Shown here: piece after piece, positions 1 to 12,070 of the stretch
How the letters are laid out: each line of letters starts with the position of its first letter
Numbering within the stretch: position 1 is the stretch's first letter
Assembly (NCBI GenBank): GCA_949752795.1
Contig: OX457070.1
Span: 31,818,788 to 31,882,787, forward strand
Direction: 5' to 3'
Source: Hyperoodon ampullatus
Taxonomy: Eukaryota; Chordata; Mammalia; Artiodactyla; Ziphiidae
Length of the DNA: 64,000 bases
Translations under genes and position numbers: made by a program
The notes under the pieces: model-generated
What the model was told of the DNA's origin: nothing
Seen by the model: the letters and a program-made list of their open reading frames with translations, nothing else
Databases searched by the model: none

Positions 1-39
1 GAGAGAACTTTGGATGAAGAGTTAGAAGGCTTGGATTCT

Positions 40-118
40 AGTCATTTAGACTCTGTCGCTTACGAGGTAACTTTGGGCAAGTCACTTCACACCTCTAAAT
101 ATCAATTTTCTTACTTTT
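40..118 (+). mobile_element. MIR SINE fragment
   Basis: The stretch 'gggcaagtcacttcacacctc' is shortened here to its core 'gggcaagtcactt', the hallmark of the conserved MIR core, and it is followed by a degraded pyrimidine-rich segment. This is an old tRNA-derived SINE shared by mammals. Only the central part is recognisable. Confidence 0.6.
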
Positions 119-120
119 AG

Positions 121-2489
121 AACTGAATTAATCTCTAGCCCATCTGCCTAACGTTGGTTTATGAGGAGCAGTTTACATGATGTGTAATATATTAAAGCAG
201 CTAAAGCTTATGTTAACCCTATGCCCACCAAGCCCACCAGCCCTGCTGTCCCCAAACCAGCTGAAACTTATTTAAATATTTTTATATTGTGATTGTAACT
301 CCACACATTATATTTTTTAAAAACTTTAAAATAGTCATATAGGGGCTTCTGAAGTGTGTAAGCAATTATATGAGATTTTGTTTTATCTCTCGTCCCAACA
401 AACCTTTTACATCGACACCTATTCCGTGGCATCTTTATATATGACCCAAATGTTTCTCAATGATAAGAAACAAAAATGTTTTCTTGGGTTTTGTAAATGA
501 TACAGCATAATGCTTGTGGAAGCAGAATCTGTACCAAAGGAGTCATTATTTCTTGGGAATAGAAGATGAAGAAGAAGGGAATTGAAGACGCATGAAGAAA
601 AGGAGAAAAGAACAGGCACCTCATCATCCAAGGTGGAGGTCCTAGAGGGTAGGATTCATAAAATCTGGCAGTTTTGAGCAAAACTCAAAACCTGGGTATG
701 ACAAATATGAATGCTAAAACCACAAGGGCTCTGATGGCCTTCTTTTTGCTGGGTGGAAGAAGGGTAAATTACTAACCCACCATAACGATCCAAAAAGGCC
801 AACAGCACTGGCACGACAGCTCCTGCTTTGGAATATGACATGGAGTTTCCACTCAGGGAAGCTCCAGGCAGAGAAGCAACATTCCAGTGGGTGGGTCTGA
901 TGTCAGGGAGGTGGATTCCATCTGACTTACAGCTGCACCAAAGGCTGACTTTGGCAGCAATTCCTGGGCTATAATTTTATAAACAGTCTTTTCTTTCCAG
1001 ACTTCCAATGTGAATTTGGACCTCAGCACAGATTCCATCTCACATCTTTATTTTGTGTCATCACATTCTAATCCGATGACAAAAAGTTGGTCTGAGATTT
1101 CAGTGTATTACTATATTAGTGCAATTTATGTCCTGTGTGGAAGTTGATGATGTGTAAAGACTATATTGTGGACTTGCCTGGATTCTAATCCAGCACCTAA
1201 AAGGATAGTGTCGCTTTGGTGGATCACAATGGCACTTTATTATGAAATCCAATGGTTAGTTTGTGGTGCTGGCTTGCCAGTAGACGCTGACAGCAATATT
1301 AACTACATTTCCCTAAAAGTGAGCCAAAGCTCTGCAATTCACCTTTGAACAATCATCATTGTAATTTAGCATCTAATTGTGCCCTTTCTGCTTAATATTG
1401 TTAAACAATATTTCTGTAACAGAAATATTTAAAAATTTATACACATTCTTAAACAAGCAAGATATATAGAACAGAGTAGATCCAGCCCAGCCAAGTAGAC
1501 AATGGCTTGCTTCTCCCTGCTTAGTAAGAGACGTAGTACTGGATGGGAAACCAATCAGCCAAGCACATTCTCATTCCAAGTCTCCTTCGGTTGTTTTATT
1601 AAAAGACATTTCCACAACTTGAAAGCAGTGTGGTCTCCTAGCACATCCATCCCTAGCACATCTACTTCAGAAGAAGTAGACTGAAATAGATAAGCTCAGG
1701 AAGAATAGAAAGTAAATTAATTTCCATTTTCACAAGCCTGAGTCTGCTCATTTTCAGAGAAGACAAATCATGCAGAAAATAGTGCCAAATTACTCATGGT
1801 TTAATGACAATTTCACAGACAAGACAACTGGTCTCGCAAGTTGTTCTTCTCAGGACTAGGTCTGGATAGAGGTGCTTCGGACCTAGATCAGGGCATCAGG
1901 ATGAGGAGTTCATGCCTCAGGGACCAGTCTCCTTTTCTCTTGGCTGGGTGTGTTGATCTAAATGAAATGCTCTTCCCTGGGCAGCTGCTGGGTTCCTCTG
2001 CCGTGCTCCATGGGTTTCGTCATGTCTCCTTGTGGCTGGCCTTTTTATCCTTGCTGAGATCAAAGAGATCAAATTATGTCATGTGGTATTACATGAAGTA
2101 AATTCTTGGTGAACTCGACTATTTGCAAGATAGTCTCTTGTTATTTTTGCTAGATCAACAGATATTTTTCAACTCATGTGCCCTTTGGAGGTGTGAGTAT
2201 ATGGGGTCAGGGAGGGACTATTTACTAACTGTTGGACTATTTTAAGTCTATTTTAAAAGGAAGAGGAGTGGATATTTAGGCTTTTAGTCCTAATGTTTAA
2301 TAGGCAGATGCTGAGTTATTGGGCTATTCCTTTCCTTGGTATTTAGGATATGAAGTCAGTTGAATATCATCAGAAGTATAGGATAATAGCACACTTTCTA
2401 CAAGTGTATATGAATTTTCTTATCTGATTGGGCTTGCTTTCATAAATTGTTTTTTATTTCCTTCATTAGATGGAAATTGGCTTGTAAAG
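121..2489. other. No gene recognised; unique-looking sequence
   Basis: I see no exon, RNA gene or clear repeat here. Open frames are 60-86 codons, without recognisable domains, and are consistent with chance. Composition is ordinary AT-rich mammalian non-coding DNA. Confidence 0.6.
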
Positions 2490-2497
2490 CTCCAGAC

Positions 2498-2765
2498 CAG
2501 CATTGTCCAAGAGAAATGTAACATGAGCCATATAGATAATTTAAAATTTTCTAGTATCCATATTAAAAAAGTAAGAAGAGAGTGAAAATAATTTTAATAA
2601 TACATTTTATTTAATCCAATACATCCATTATATAATTTTAACATTTAATCATACAAAAATTACCGAAATATTTTAATTTCTATTTCTTATTGTTTCTTTG
2701 AAATCCAGTGTGTTCAATACATCTCAATTCAGACTAGCTAGTGACTATGGTACTAGTCAGCACAA
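2498..2765 (+). mobile_element. Non-autonomous hAT-type DNA transposon relic
   Basis: The left end reads 'cagcattgtccaa' and the right end 'agtcagcac', like the MER families with 'cagtgctgtccaa' termini. The flanking 8-mers CTCCAGAC (2490-2497) and ATCTAGAC (2766-2773) match at 6 of 8 positions. Both fit the nTCTAGAn target preference known for mammalian hAT-Charlie elements. The interior is AT-rich and has no coding capacity. The exact subfamily is not certain. Confidence 0.6.
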
Positions 2766-3208
2766 ATCTAGACCAAACATGATTGCCTCAACTGTTTTCA
2801 CAGTATATTTGTAATACTAATATATGTCTCTAAGATTTTGTAGTATTCAGAAACAATATAGCCTGCAGACACTTTGTATTTTATCTCAACACATTCAGTT
2901 TACCAAGACCCAAAATAAGTGTGTATAAAGCTGGTTGCCAGCAGGATTTCTTTTTAGTCACCTTTTTCTCCTTTTTAAAACAAGGATGTCAGTAATCTAC
3001 AACAAAACTGTAAATCTTAGACCATTACTCCTCCTTTCAATGACATGACAGAAATGTGTACCAAAGAAGAAAAAATTCCAATTGTGAAAATACTTTTTCT
3101 TATTTCAGTTACAAGTATACCATTTTTTATTAAAAAAAATTTTTTTTGAAATATAGTTGATTTACAATGTTGTGTTAGTTTCAGGTGTAAAGTAAAATGA
3201 TTTAGTTA

Positions 3209-3211
3209 TAC

Positions 3212-3253
<42 letters not shown>
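3209..3253. repeat. (TA)n microsatellite within L1
   Basis: About 20 uninterrupted TA steps follow 'catatacata', the usual seed motif in this L1 3' UTR. The tract is long enough to be length-variable. Confidence 0.95.
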
Positions 3254-3260
<7 letters not shown>

Positions 3261-3630
3261 TTTTTACTTTCTTGTCCATTATAGGTTATTGCAGGATATT
3301 TAGTATAGTTCCATATGCTATACAGTAGGTCCTTGTTGGTTATCTATTTTATATATAGTAGTGTTTATATTTTAATCCCAAATTCCTAATTTATTCCATT
3401 TCCCCCTCCCCTTTGGTAACCATAAGTTTGTTTTCTATGTCTGTGAGTCTATTTCTGTTTTGTAAATAAATTCATTTGTATCCTTTTTTTAGATTCTATA
3501 TATAAGTCATATATGATATTTGTCTTTCTCTGTCTGACTTACTTCACTTAGTATGATAGTCTCTAAGTCCATCTATGTTGCTGCAAATGACATTATTTCA
3601 TTCCTTTTTATTGCTGAGTAATATTCCATT

Positions 3631-3706
3631 GTGTGTGTGTGTGTGTGTATATATATATACACATATATATGCATATATATATGTATGTATGCATATATAT
3701 GCACAT
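3631..3706. repeat. (TG)n(TA)n compound microsatellite within L1
   Basis: A TG run passes into a TA run and then into degraded 'gcatatatatgtatgtatgc' units. It replaces the short 'ccattgtgtatatgtgccac' segment normal for this L1 region, so it expanded inside the element. Confidence 0.92.
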
Positions 3707-3989
3707 ACCACATCTTCTTTATCCATTCATCTGTTGATGGACGTTTAGGTTGCTTCCATGTCTTGGCTACTGTACGTAGTGCTGCAATGAACATTGGGGT
3801 GCATGTATCTTTTCGAATTATAGTTTTCTCCTGATGTATGCAGGATCATATACAAGCCTACCATTTTGTAAATTAAACAAAGCAGCTTGATAAGTAAACT
3901 CTACATCAAAATTCAGGTCGATAGAGATACCTTGGCTTAGAAAAAATTCTAGAGGCAGAAAAGTAAGAGGATGCTGATGGGGAGTCAAG

Positions 3990-4910
3990 GTGGGTACTGC
4001 TCATGTGCACAGAGGTAAGTGCTCATCAGAGCTGCAGTTGAAACCAGAGATGAACCAACCCCACTCAGAGACAGTTCTACCCCATGGTAAGTCCACTCTG
4101 TCCTCAACTCTTTAGAAGACTTAAGACTGTCCCTTCTGCTGTAGCTGGTCCCTGCTCATGAATGATACTCATTACCTCCCTCCTCCCCTGCTCACTCTAG
4201 GTTTTCCCTGCTCTCAGCCAAGTGGTTAGCTGGCTTGCTGGAGGTGCCACGTCTTCCTCTCTGAAGGTTCTAGCCCTTTGTCACCTTACTTTTGTCAGGT
4301 TATTGTTGCTACAATTGCCCTTTCACTCTTCTCCCAGTCATGATGGCAGCTGTGAGTCTTCCGAGCTCCATACACACTCCTCACTGCCCACATTATGAAG
4401 CAGCAACTCCAGCTCCTCATGAGGAATCTGGTCAATGACCTTTGCCATTAGGGTAACATCTTTTGTTGCCTGCTGGATCACTGGCCTGAGGAGCCCAATA
4501 TGACCAGGCAGTAATCATAGCTTTAAGTTTGGACAACCCCTTCCTGTGTCCCCATGTGAAAACAGTCCTCAAAGTCCCACCTCACCCCTGCTAGGACCCA
4601 GTGCCTCTAATTCAACAGAACCTCAAGTGGTGGCAATAGAACATACAAATTCAATAGGTGGGTCCCTGGGAGATCAAGGGCCTGTGTATTCTAGCTGCTA
4701 GGGGCACAGCACTATTTGTCACGTGTAGGCTTTTTGCATTTACTTCATCCTGGAAAAGAGCACCCTGACCCTGTAGGTTGTGAACCCTGACCCAGCACCC
4801 TAGTGGAAACTTTAATAGGGCATTCCAACGTTGTATCAGTTTAGCAGTTTCTGCTGATGCCATATATGGCAGCTCCAGTGGACTCTGTGCTCCCATGTTC
4901 ATGTGCCCAT
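3990..4910 (-). mobile_element. Degenerate ERVL-type retroviral pol remnant
   Basis: On the minus strand, 4651-4902 is an open stretch of 83 codons resembling the C-terminal part of an ERVL (class III endogenous retrovirus) integrase. Further along that strand (about 4390-4480) a short stretch resembles the dUTPase-like region that follows integrase in ERVL. Stops and frame changes separate them. No LTR or other retroviral gene is identified nearby. It is a dead fossil and the assignment rests on recognition alone. Confidence 0.55.
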
Positions 4911-5034
4911 TGTCACATCTCCTTTACTAGATAATGACAGGAACTGATAAAATACTCACCCAATAAATGCAAAATCATGATTTTCGTTAGTGAATGAAGA
5001 TGCATACTATTTGAAAAGGTTATAATATGAGACT

Positions 5035-5480
5035 TTGACCTTTTCAGGGTGATCAGGAAGTCTTCCCTGAGGAGGTGATAATTGAGCTACCACTTAGAGG
5101 ATTTTTAGAAATTAACTAGGTGGAGAAGAGTGGGAACAATGGTGAGCATTGTAGGCTCAAGAAAGTGGAATAAGGTCTCCTGAGTTTGAGTAGAATTTGG
5201 GGCGTGTGGTGTGAGAAAAGAATGGAGAGAGGAGAGGCAGGCCATGAAAGGGCTCTGCGGGTCAAATGAAGGTTTTTTTTTTCATCCTAAGTGCAATGGA
5301 AAACCATTGAAATATGTGAAGTAGGGGGATGAGGATAGAGAGAGAATCAATTTTGTAAATCAACTTTATAAAGGCCACCCTGGATGCTATATGGGGAATG
5401 CATCAAAGTCGATCAGAGGGAAAATACAAGTAGATCTGTTAGGAGGCCACTGAGTGGTCCAGGTGAGAGCTGTTGGTGGC
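5035..5480 (+). mobile_element. Ancient interspersed repeat, family unnamed
   Basis: Phrases such as 'gtcttccctgaggaggtgat', 'gccatgaaagggctctg', 'caatggaaaaccattga' and 'ggccactgagtggtccagg' are typical of a common old mammalian repeat that I recognise but cannot name reliably. A second copy with the same pattern lies at 60305-60860. There is no coding capacity. Confidence 0.5.
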
Positions 5481-5980
5481 CTGGCCCATAGGAAGCTCTC
5501 AGTACATCACAGTTGCTGGAGCTGTCATTATTGCTGTTCCATATGGTAGAGGACAGGCTTGTGTTTGTGAGAAAACGTAAACTTCTTTTGGACTTATGTG
5601 GCTTCTTTGCTCTTTCAGGAAGGAATGTGCCCCCCCGTGAAGGCAAAGACTTGGAACAGGGAGAAGCAGAGGCATATCAAGCCTGAGCAGCTGGCACCTG
5701 TGCTCATTTATAAAGTCTGGCATTTGGACTCAAAGTGTTGCTTTATTAATCCGGTGCTGCCCACAGCTGAGTGGCCATATCCACACTAGAGAATGGGATG
5801 AAAGCGATGGAGGGACTTGGGTAAATCCAAGAGTGAAAGGGGGAGAGTTAGCATGAAGCTTCTCCCATTTAATCTCTAACCTCCTTATTTTCTAGGGGTC
5901 TGGGGATTAAAATAGCTACCTCATGTTGGACCTTTTACTTAGATTACATATGGTGAATCACTAGACACACCTGGCTATTT
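5481..5980. other. No gene recognised
   Basis: Unique-looking sequence. The overlapping open frames of 63-77 codons on both strands show no recognisable domain. Confidence 0.5.
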
Positions 5981-5984
5981 CTGG

Positions 5985-6325
5985 ATCATGAGGTCCATTC
6001 TGCCCAAAACTTAGTCTTCCCATCCACCTCCTTTCCTCCACTAACGTAGAACCCCAATCAGCTTATGAACCACTTGCTCCAGAAGGTTTTCTCTGACCAG
6101 CCTTCCCCCCGCCCCAGGCTGGGTTGCTGCCTCTTCTCCGGGTTCCCAGAGTCCCTTCTGCTTTGTTCCTTTTTCCTTGTCCCTCACAGTAGACTCTCAG
6201 ATCATACATCACTCTCCCTGGTCTGAGAAGCCTTTGACAACAGGGGACAGCATCTCATTCACTTTTGCATCCTTCACACCTAGCATGGTGCCAGAAACTC
6301 AAATATGGACACAAATGAATGATTG
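5985..6325 (+). mobile_element. LINE-2 3' end
   Basis: The 3' part reads 'cttcacacctagcatggtgc', followed by 'aatgaatgattgaa', as in the L2 tail, which in better copies ends in a TGAA repeat. Upstream lies the degraded end of the L2 reverse-transcriptase frame. It is ancient and inactive. Confidence 0.6.
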
Positions 6326-6844
6326 AAAGAGGAATGGGTCAAGGTAAATATCATCTGCATTTGGATAAAGTGCAGATAGACAGAGTCAATTGAGAGGAGA
6401 AAACTTGTTTGAGGAAAGGCAGCAAGGTTTGTCTTGGGCGCTGATGATGGGATAGTTATGTAGCTGTTTGGCACCTTGTCTGCCCCGTCATAGTATCTCT
6501 GTTTCTGCTGGGTCCACTCCACCTCAGCTTCTAACACCCTAGGCCACACTCATGACATTCTTTGGTCTGGTTCCAAAGTGGGGTAAGTTGAGTTAGAGTT
6601 GAAACACGAGATCTGTGGGGAGCAGGGGAGAGAGACAAGGTCGCATACCCCCATTGCTGGGGCTGGCCTTGCTGATCGTGGGTAAGGGTCATACTGGTGG
6701 TCCGCAAAGTTAAAACTAGTTGCATAACTCATTGTTAGCCAACTGTTTTAAAAATAACTTTAAGAAACTAAACTTAACTTATTTTCCTCCTCAAATTGGT
6801 GTGGATGGATAGAGTACTAGGTCAACATGCAAAGAGAAGGCAGT

Positions 6845-7035
6845 GATAAAACATGGGGCTCCCAGACCTGCTCCTTCCTACCTTAGGGGTCTCGAGCAAG
6901 CACTGAACTTCAGGGAACTTCAGTTTCTTTGCACCCGGAGATGATGTTAGTTCTTTCCTGATAGGGTTGTCGTGGAGATGAAATGAGGTAATGCTCACTT
7001 CTCACAAGGCCTGGCACATGGTAAGCCTGGAAGGA
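6845..7035 (+). mobile_element. MIR SINE
   Basis: Core and 3' part are recognisable: 'ttcagtttctttgcacc', 'gtcgtggagatgaaatgagg' and 'cctggcacatggtaag' occur in MIR order. Confidence 0.75.
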
Positions 7036-7639
7036 TGTTAGCCAAAGCTATTACAATAGATAAATTTGTATTACATGCAAATTAAAAAACATCACATGCA
7101 TTACATATATGTTTTAAATAGTTCCAGTTGCTTAGGTGTTTTACCTGTGAATCTTTCCAGTACAAGAATCATTCACATGCTTAGATCCCTCAAATTATTT
7201 TCCATGCCCACTATTGAAATTCAGCAGATAAATATCAACTTGAGGATATCTTAGAATAGGATCTTCATTTTGCTCTAATGGATTTTATCTTTTTGATTCA
7301 GGAAAAAAATATACATTTTTATTCTTTGAAATTAATCAAAACTGTGTTTGTTCAAATTTGTTCAACTCCCCGAGTGGTTCTCAGTAGCATTATCTCAACT
7401 GGGAGATATAAAATCAGTGTAACTCTACCTTCCTCCACTTTATCTAATATGCCTAAACTTAGCAACTCAGGGGAGTGTTGTTCCTGTTAGGTGGGTAGAA
7501 TGACAAGTGTTTTAGCTCCTGGCAAATACAGACATCTCTTTCAGGAAGAATGGAAATTGGGTAAAATAAATCACTTACCCATAATGACATTTACAGAGAT
7601 TATTAGCTTTTTTTGAAATGTAGTCCATTTAGGGCTCAG

Positions 7640-7785
7640 ACAAAAGATAGAGTATTGTACTAGAGAAAGCACAAGTTTAGGAATCTGGAGTACCAGTTCC
7701 AGTCCTTACTAGCTGTGTGACCTTGGGTAAGTCTCCTTCTCACATTTTCTTCTTCTATGAGATGAGGTTAAAATAATCCTCCATC
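7640..7785 (+). mobile_element. MIR SINE
   Basis: 'actagctgtgtgaccttggg' followed by 'taagtctccttctcac' is the highly characteristic MIR core. The 5' tRNA-like part is degraded. Confidence 0.88.
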
Positions 7786-7790
7786 TGTTG

Positions 7791-8120
7791 TGACGGCTGA
7801 TGGAGATTTTATTATTACTGTCGGATATTATGTATATGACCCAGTCCTCTCCCTGAAGGAAAGGTTTTCTCAACGTTCTAAGATTCTCATATGTGTATAT
7901 ATCAAAGGGCACAGAATTGGTGATATCAACAATGATAAGACCTATTTATCTCATACCTGCTGTAAAATCAATGGTGAGATTTACATATATGTATACTTAT
8001 ACATATACATAAAATAGTTCTATACTCTAACCAAGAATATGAGAAAGAAAAAATGGAAATAGTTTATCAAAGGACAAATACTTTCCAACATACTAAGTTC
8101 TTCAACACCAAAAATTTATT
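7791..8120. other. No gene recognised
   Basis: AT-rich unique sequence with a short TA/CA-rich tract near 7980-8010. Nothing else stands out. Confidence 0.5.
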
Positions 8121-8137
8121 AAAATGAAGCAAGCTTT

Positions 8138-8348
8138 CCCTGGTGGCGCAGTGGTTGAGAGTCCGCCTGCCGATGCAGGGGACGCGGGTTCGTGCCCCGG
8201 TCTGGGAGGATCCCACATGCCGCGGAGCGGCTGGGCCCGTGAGCCATGGCCGCTGGGCCTGTGCGTCTGGAGCCTGTGCTCCGCAACGGGAGAGGCCACA
8301 ACAGTGAGAGGCCCACATAACGCAAAAAGAAAAAAAAAAAAAAAAAAA
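8138..8348 (+). mobile_element. Cetacean CHR-type SINE (short class)
   Basis: A tRNA-derived SINE begins 'ccctggtggcgcagtgg' (A box) and carries a B box 'ggttcgtgccc' at 8187-8197. It ends in an A-tail of more than 20 bases interrupted by one G. Its target-site duplication AAAATGAAGCAAGCTTT is perfect over 17 bases (8121-8137 and 8349-8365). The insertion site explains the missing 5' 'ggg' of other copies. Open frames across it are artefacts. It would be transcribed, if at all, by RNA polymerase III from its internal promoter. Confidence 0.97.
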
Positions 8349-8365
8349 AAAATGAAGCAAGCTTT

Positions 8366-11300
8366 TCTTTCCATGCAGGCTATAAATAATTCCCCTTCAG
8401 AGCGAGTTTGCTGAGCATTAGGAATCTTTCCTCTTGCTTTGGGGAAAAAGAAATCTTTCATAATACAATAACATCTTCACCTTTTTTAAGTTCTTCCAAA
8501 ATAGTTCAAATTTTCATTTCACTTTGTGATTCTGAGAAGCAATGATCCTATTACTCAGAGGAGCTTCTCATCAGTAACTTATCTCAAAGTCTCCCTCTCT
8601 CCTGGGAGACATGCCTCTGTTATTCTCAGAAGCTCTGTCGCTGAACTCTCTTCTCTTGGCCAAGGGTGTAAATCAAGGAGCCAGTTCAATTTGGAATTTA
8701 GGTCTTAGCCTTTGTTGCTGTAAGAAACAGCCTGGATTATTTACAACCATGGGTGTCCAGGTTTTCATCGCTACAGATGGTTGGGTGCTTGAGAGCATTC
8801 ACCTTTCAGATATCCAGAATACAAGCTGTTGATCCTCTGTGGATTGTAAATTTCTGGAGTTGGGCTTCAAGGTTCTTGTCAGCGAGGCAAGTTTTATGAC
8901 CACCATTACATTACTTCTCTGAAATGTTGGGAAGCTGGGAGTCTCCTTCCCATTAGAAGCCTTGCCTTGACTTTCATACCAATAAAGTTGTTCTTAGACT
9001 AGAGTTCATTCTAATAAGCATCTTGAGAATTACACCTGAACTAAGAAATATTTCCCCCTCTGTCTGCCCTAAGCCTTGGAATTTCAAGCAACCTACATTC
9101 TTTGAATGTAAGACAAGGCTTCCAGCCTAACAGCTTTTTTATCACTTTCCATCAAGTGGAAAAGCCTCCAGGTGGATTAGGCTGAATGTGTAAGAAGCTT
9201 ACAAGGTAGCAGATGTCAAGCCTCAGTAAAGGTCATTCTATTAGCACAATTCTCTTTCTGGGCACAGATTTCCTCCTGGACTAGTGGAGACCTGGGAAGG
9301 AGGACTTGGTATTCTGTCACAGACCTTTGTAATGCTTAAGGGCAAGGGTTCTGAGTGACAAATGTGCACACGGTTTAAGGATCTAAGCTTCAAAGGGGCA
9401 GCATGTAAGAGGACAATGGAATATAAATGGGAAAATGTTACTAGAGAAATCTTTCCAAGTCAGACACACCAAGCATTACTGGAATATGACGGTGTCATGG
9501 TTTCTGGATAAAGAATCTTTCTCTTATACAGAAACACACATTTCTTCAACTGAAAATGGAAGTTAGAAGCCCACATGTGGTTCTGTCTGAGGAAGAAAGA
9601 TTTAGAAACGTTCTCCACCATCTCACCAGGATTAAAGCATAAAGCACTTACCTAGTTGAATGCACAGTAAATTGCTGAAGGGATGCAAAGCAAATGTGCT
9701 TAAGTGGGGAGGAAATCAGCTTTAATAAACTCTTCCTAAGAGCCAAGCTTCACATTATGGAGAATTGTCTTAGGGATGTAAAAACTGTGCATAGGATGTT
9801 CGCTTGATGCTTTGGCTCAGTTGAGTCGAGTGACTTTGGCCAAGTTGTGGCTGTGGATGTGTCACTCACTCCCTGGTGGGCTCTTGGAGTAACGTGATTA
9901 ATCCTGACACTTATCAGTCATTTTGACTCTCCTTCACAAGTACAAGTGCCAACATCACACCAACGGATGGAGGTGAAGCAGGGTACATTTCTCAAGTTCC
10001 TTTAGTCAGTTGGCATCTGGTAGCATAGCACTCTGTTCTCCTGGTCCCAATTTTTCCAAGAAGTCCAGCCTTCTAGCAGACAACCCAATTACTCTCAAGT
10101 ACAAATGGGTTCTTCATAAAAGCATTTGACTACTTCATTGCCTAGATCTTAACGTTTGTGGCCAAATTTCCAGTCTTCCTATTGAATAACTTCTTGTTAA
10201 AAAGTATGCAAAAAAGGGGAGACATCATAGACTTCTGAGTCAAACTATTTCCTTCCACACACCTGAGTCATGGGTGAAGGTTTTACCAATTTCTTTTCTA
10301 AGATTTTCCCTAGGCTCTCGTCTAAGAGTTTGGTGCCAGATGGATGGAAAGAAGGGATGCGATTCAGAACTCATTTGTATTTTTTTAATGTTGGAGATAA
10401 TCTTATTGCCGGGGATTTCCATTTACTATCCCTGAATAGAAATCTGGTAATTTCTTATGAAGTGATGGTGGTGGGAGAATGTCTTTACATGGCAATACAA
10501 AACCTGTTGCAATCTTGCAAGCCCTGGGAGTGTCTTGCTTAAAAGAGTTCTTGTCACTGGGAGTGCTCACTGGAGCCAAGCCAGCTCCCGGGGGAAGGCT
10601 GGTGTCTTCTACTTGCAGAGCTGGCTGTCGGGTTGGTCCTGCATGTTTGTAATTAACTATGATGTCTGGATGTTGATGGAGTGAGTCTGGCCAATGGTTC
10701 CCCCTCTTTGGAGGGGTTTCCTGGCTAGCTCTCCTGTGTCAGAAATGCCAAGTTGGGAGTTGCCTGGAGACTCCAGAGATGCAGATTCATTTGGCTGAGC
10801 TCCAGTTGCGAAGCCAAGTGCCGAGAAAACACATCAGACTTAACCTGAATTGTAATCAGTGGCTTCTCCAGCCATTTGGCCCCTCTGCTTTCCAATATTA
10901 TGTTTAATGTTTTAAAGCATATTTAGTAAACATATCACTAGCAATTGTCAGGCCTTAGTCTCTCCCTGCTCTTTCCTTAATGATTTTCCCTTTTCCTTTG
11001 GGTTAGTGTGGTAGGTTGGTTTTCTGATTTTGTGTGTGTGTGTGTGTACGTGCACACGTGCGTACATTTATGCATGTATGTTTCAGGCTAGACAGATTGG
11101 GAGATTTGTTTTTACTAGTTCAGTAGCTTGTTTATAGCATCTACTCCTTATGAACCAGATAATCTGAATTCCTCACTTTTCTCACCATATCTGGCTCGCT
11201 CTCCTCTCTTGAGAAAATCAAGCTTAGGGTGCACAACAATTGCTGCAACAAATTTTGAATTTATAGACTCATGCAAGGTCTACTCTTTTTTCCTGAATTA

Positions 11301-11560
11301 AGTTCAAAAAACACTATTCCTCTGTATTTTAGTCCATGTAGAAAACAGCCACACTTTGCCAACTGGGAAGTGGTTTCTCAAGTCTTTCTCGTTAATATTT
11401 TGAATGTCAGTATGGGGTGAAGTTGGGGTCCTTGGTCTTCGCAGTCCTTGCCTCTCTCTTTCTCCTTACCTCTACCGCTCCTCCCTACATATGTCATTTC
11501 CTGAAGTCATTTTCTAGCTTTCTATAGATCCCTGAATATATTATATTGTTATATTATATA
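8366..11560. other. No gene recognised; 3.2 kb of unique-looking sequence
   Basis: I see no exon, RNA gene or clear transposon. A short TG tract sits at 11032-11048. Frames reach 90 codons at most (10270-10542) with no recognisable domain. Confidence 0.55.
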
Positions 11561-11564
11561 ACAT

Positions 11565-12070
11565 TCAGAGGCTTCACTGCTTCTGTTCCCCTCTACCACC
11601 ATATAAACAAGGCTGGCTTAGCCCCCTGGAGAATGAGACCTTGCAAAGAGAGACACCAGCCATCCTTCTGAGTCCCCCAGATATGTTCACAAGCCCAGTC
11701 AAAAACAGGTGAGGGGCTTCCCTGGTGGTGCAGTGGTTGAGAGTCCACCTGCGAATGTAGGGGACACGGGTTCGTGCCCCAGTCTGGGAAGATCCCACAT
11801 GCCGCGGAGCGGCTGGGCCCGTGAGCCATGGCAGCTGAGCCTGCGCGTCTGGAGCCTGTGCTCCACAACGGGAGAGGCCACAGCGGTGAGAGACCCGTGT
11901 ACCGCAAAAAAAAAAAAAGAACAGGTGAGCCCAGATCAGTTCTGAAGAACCACCTGGCTAATCCCAGCACAAATTGATAATACACAGAACCATGAACTAA
12001 ATAAAATGATTGTTTTTTAAGCTAGGAATGATGGTGGTTTGTTGTATAGCAAAAGCTAAGTGATTCAGAG
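11565..12070 (+). mobile_element. MLT1-type ERVL-MaLR LTR, split by a SINE
   Basis: The left part (to 11700) has the LTR-like 'aacaaggctggcttagcccc'. The right part (from 11930) ends with 'aaatgattgttttttaagct' and 'ggtggtttgttgtatagcaa', which matches the 3' end of MLT1-like LTRs. A CHR SINE with its duplication (11701-11929) interrupts it. No internal retroviral sequence is seen, so it is a solo LTR. The subfamily is uncertain. Confidence 0.65.
11714..11916 (+). mobile_element. Cetacean CHR-type SINE (short class)
   Basis: It starts 'gggcttccctggtggtgcag' and ends '...accgc' plus a short A-tail. Target-site duplications AAAAACAGGTGAG (11701-11713) and AAGAACAGGTGAG (11917-11929) differ at one base. 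The host sequence is the MLT1-type LTR described above. Confidence 0.97.

Larger units (their letters stand above)
3130..3851 (-). mobile_element. LINE-1 3' end, 5'-truncated
   Basis: Read on the minus strand this is an L1 3' UTR. Its plus-strand signatures include 'gatttacaatgttgtgttag', 'ccatctatgttgctgcaaat' and 'ccattcatctgttgatgg'. The A-tail lies at the left edge as a T-run. Probable target-site duplications are ACAAGTATACCATTTTTTA (3111-3129) and ACAAGCCTACCATTTTGTA (3852-3870), matching at 16 of 19 positions. No coding part of ORF2 remains. Two microsatellites have grown inside the element. Confidence 0.88.

Noticed and set aside
8138..8250. tRNA gene
   Set aside because: The A and B boxes belong to a SINE head. 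There is no cloverleaf with matched acceptor stem, and the same sequence recurs in eight dispersed copies.
11593..11985. 130-codon minus-strand frame
   Set aside because: SINE antisense translation, as at 8102-8461, 23383-23763 and 26806-27153.
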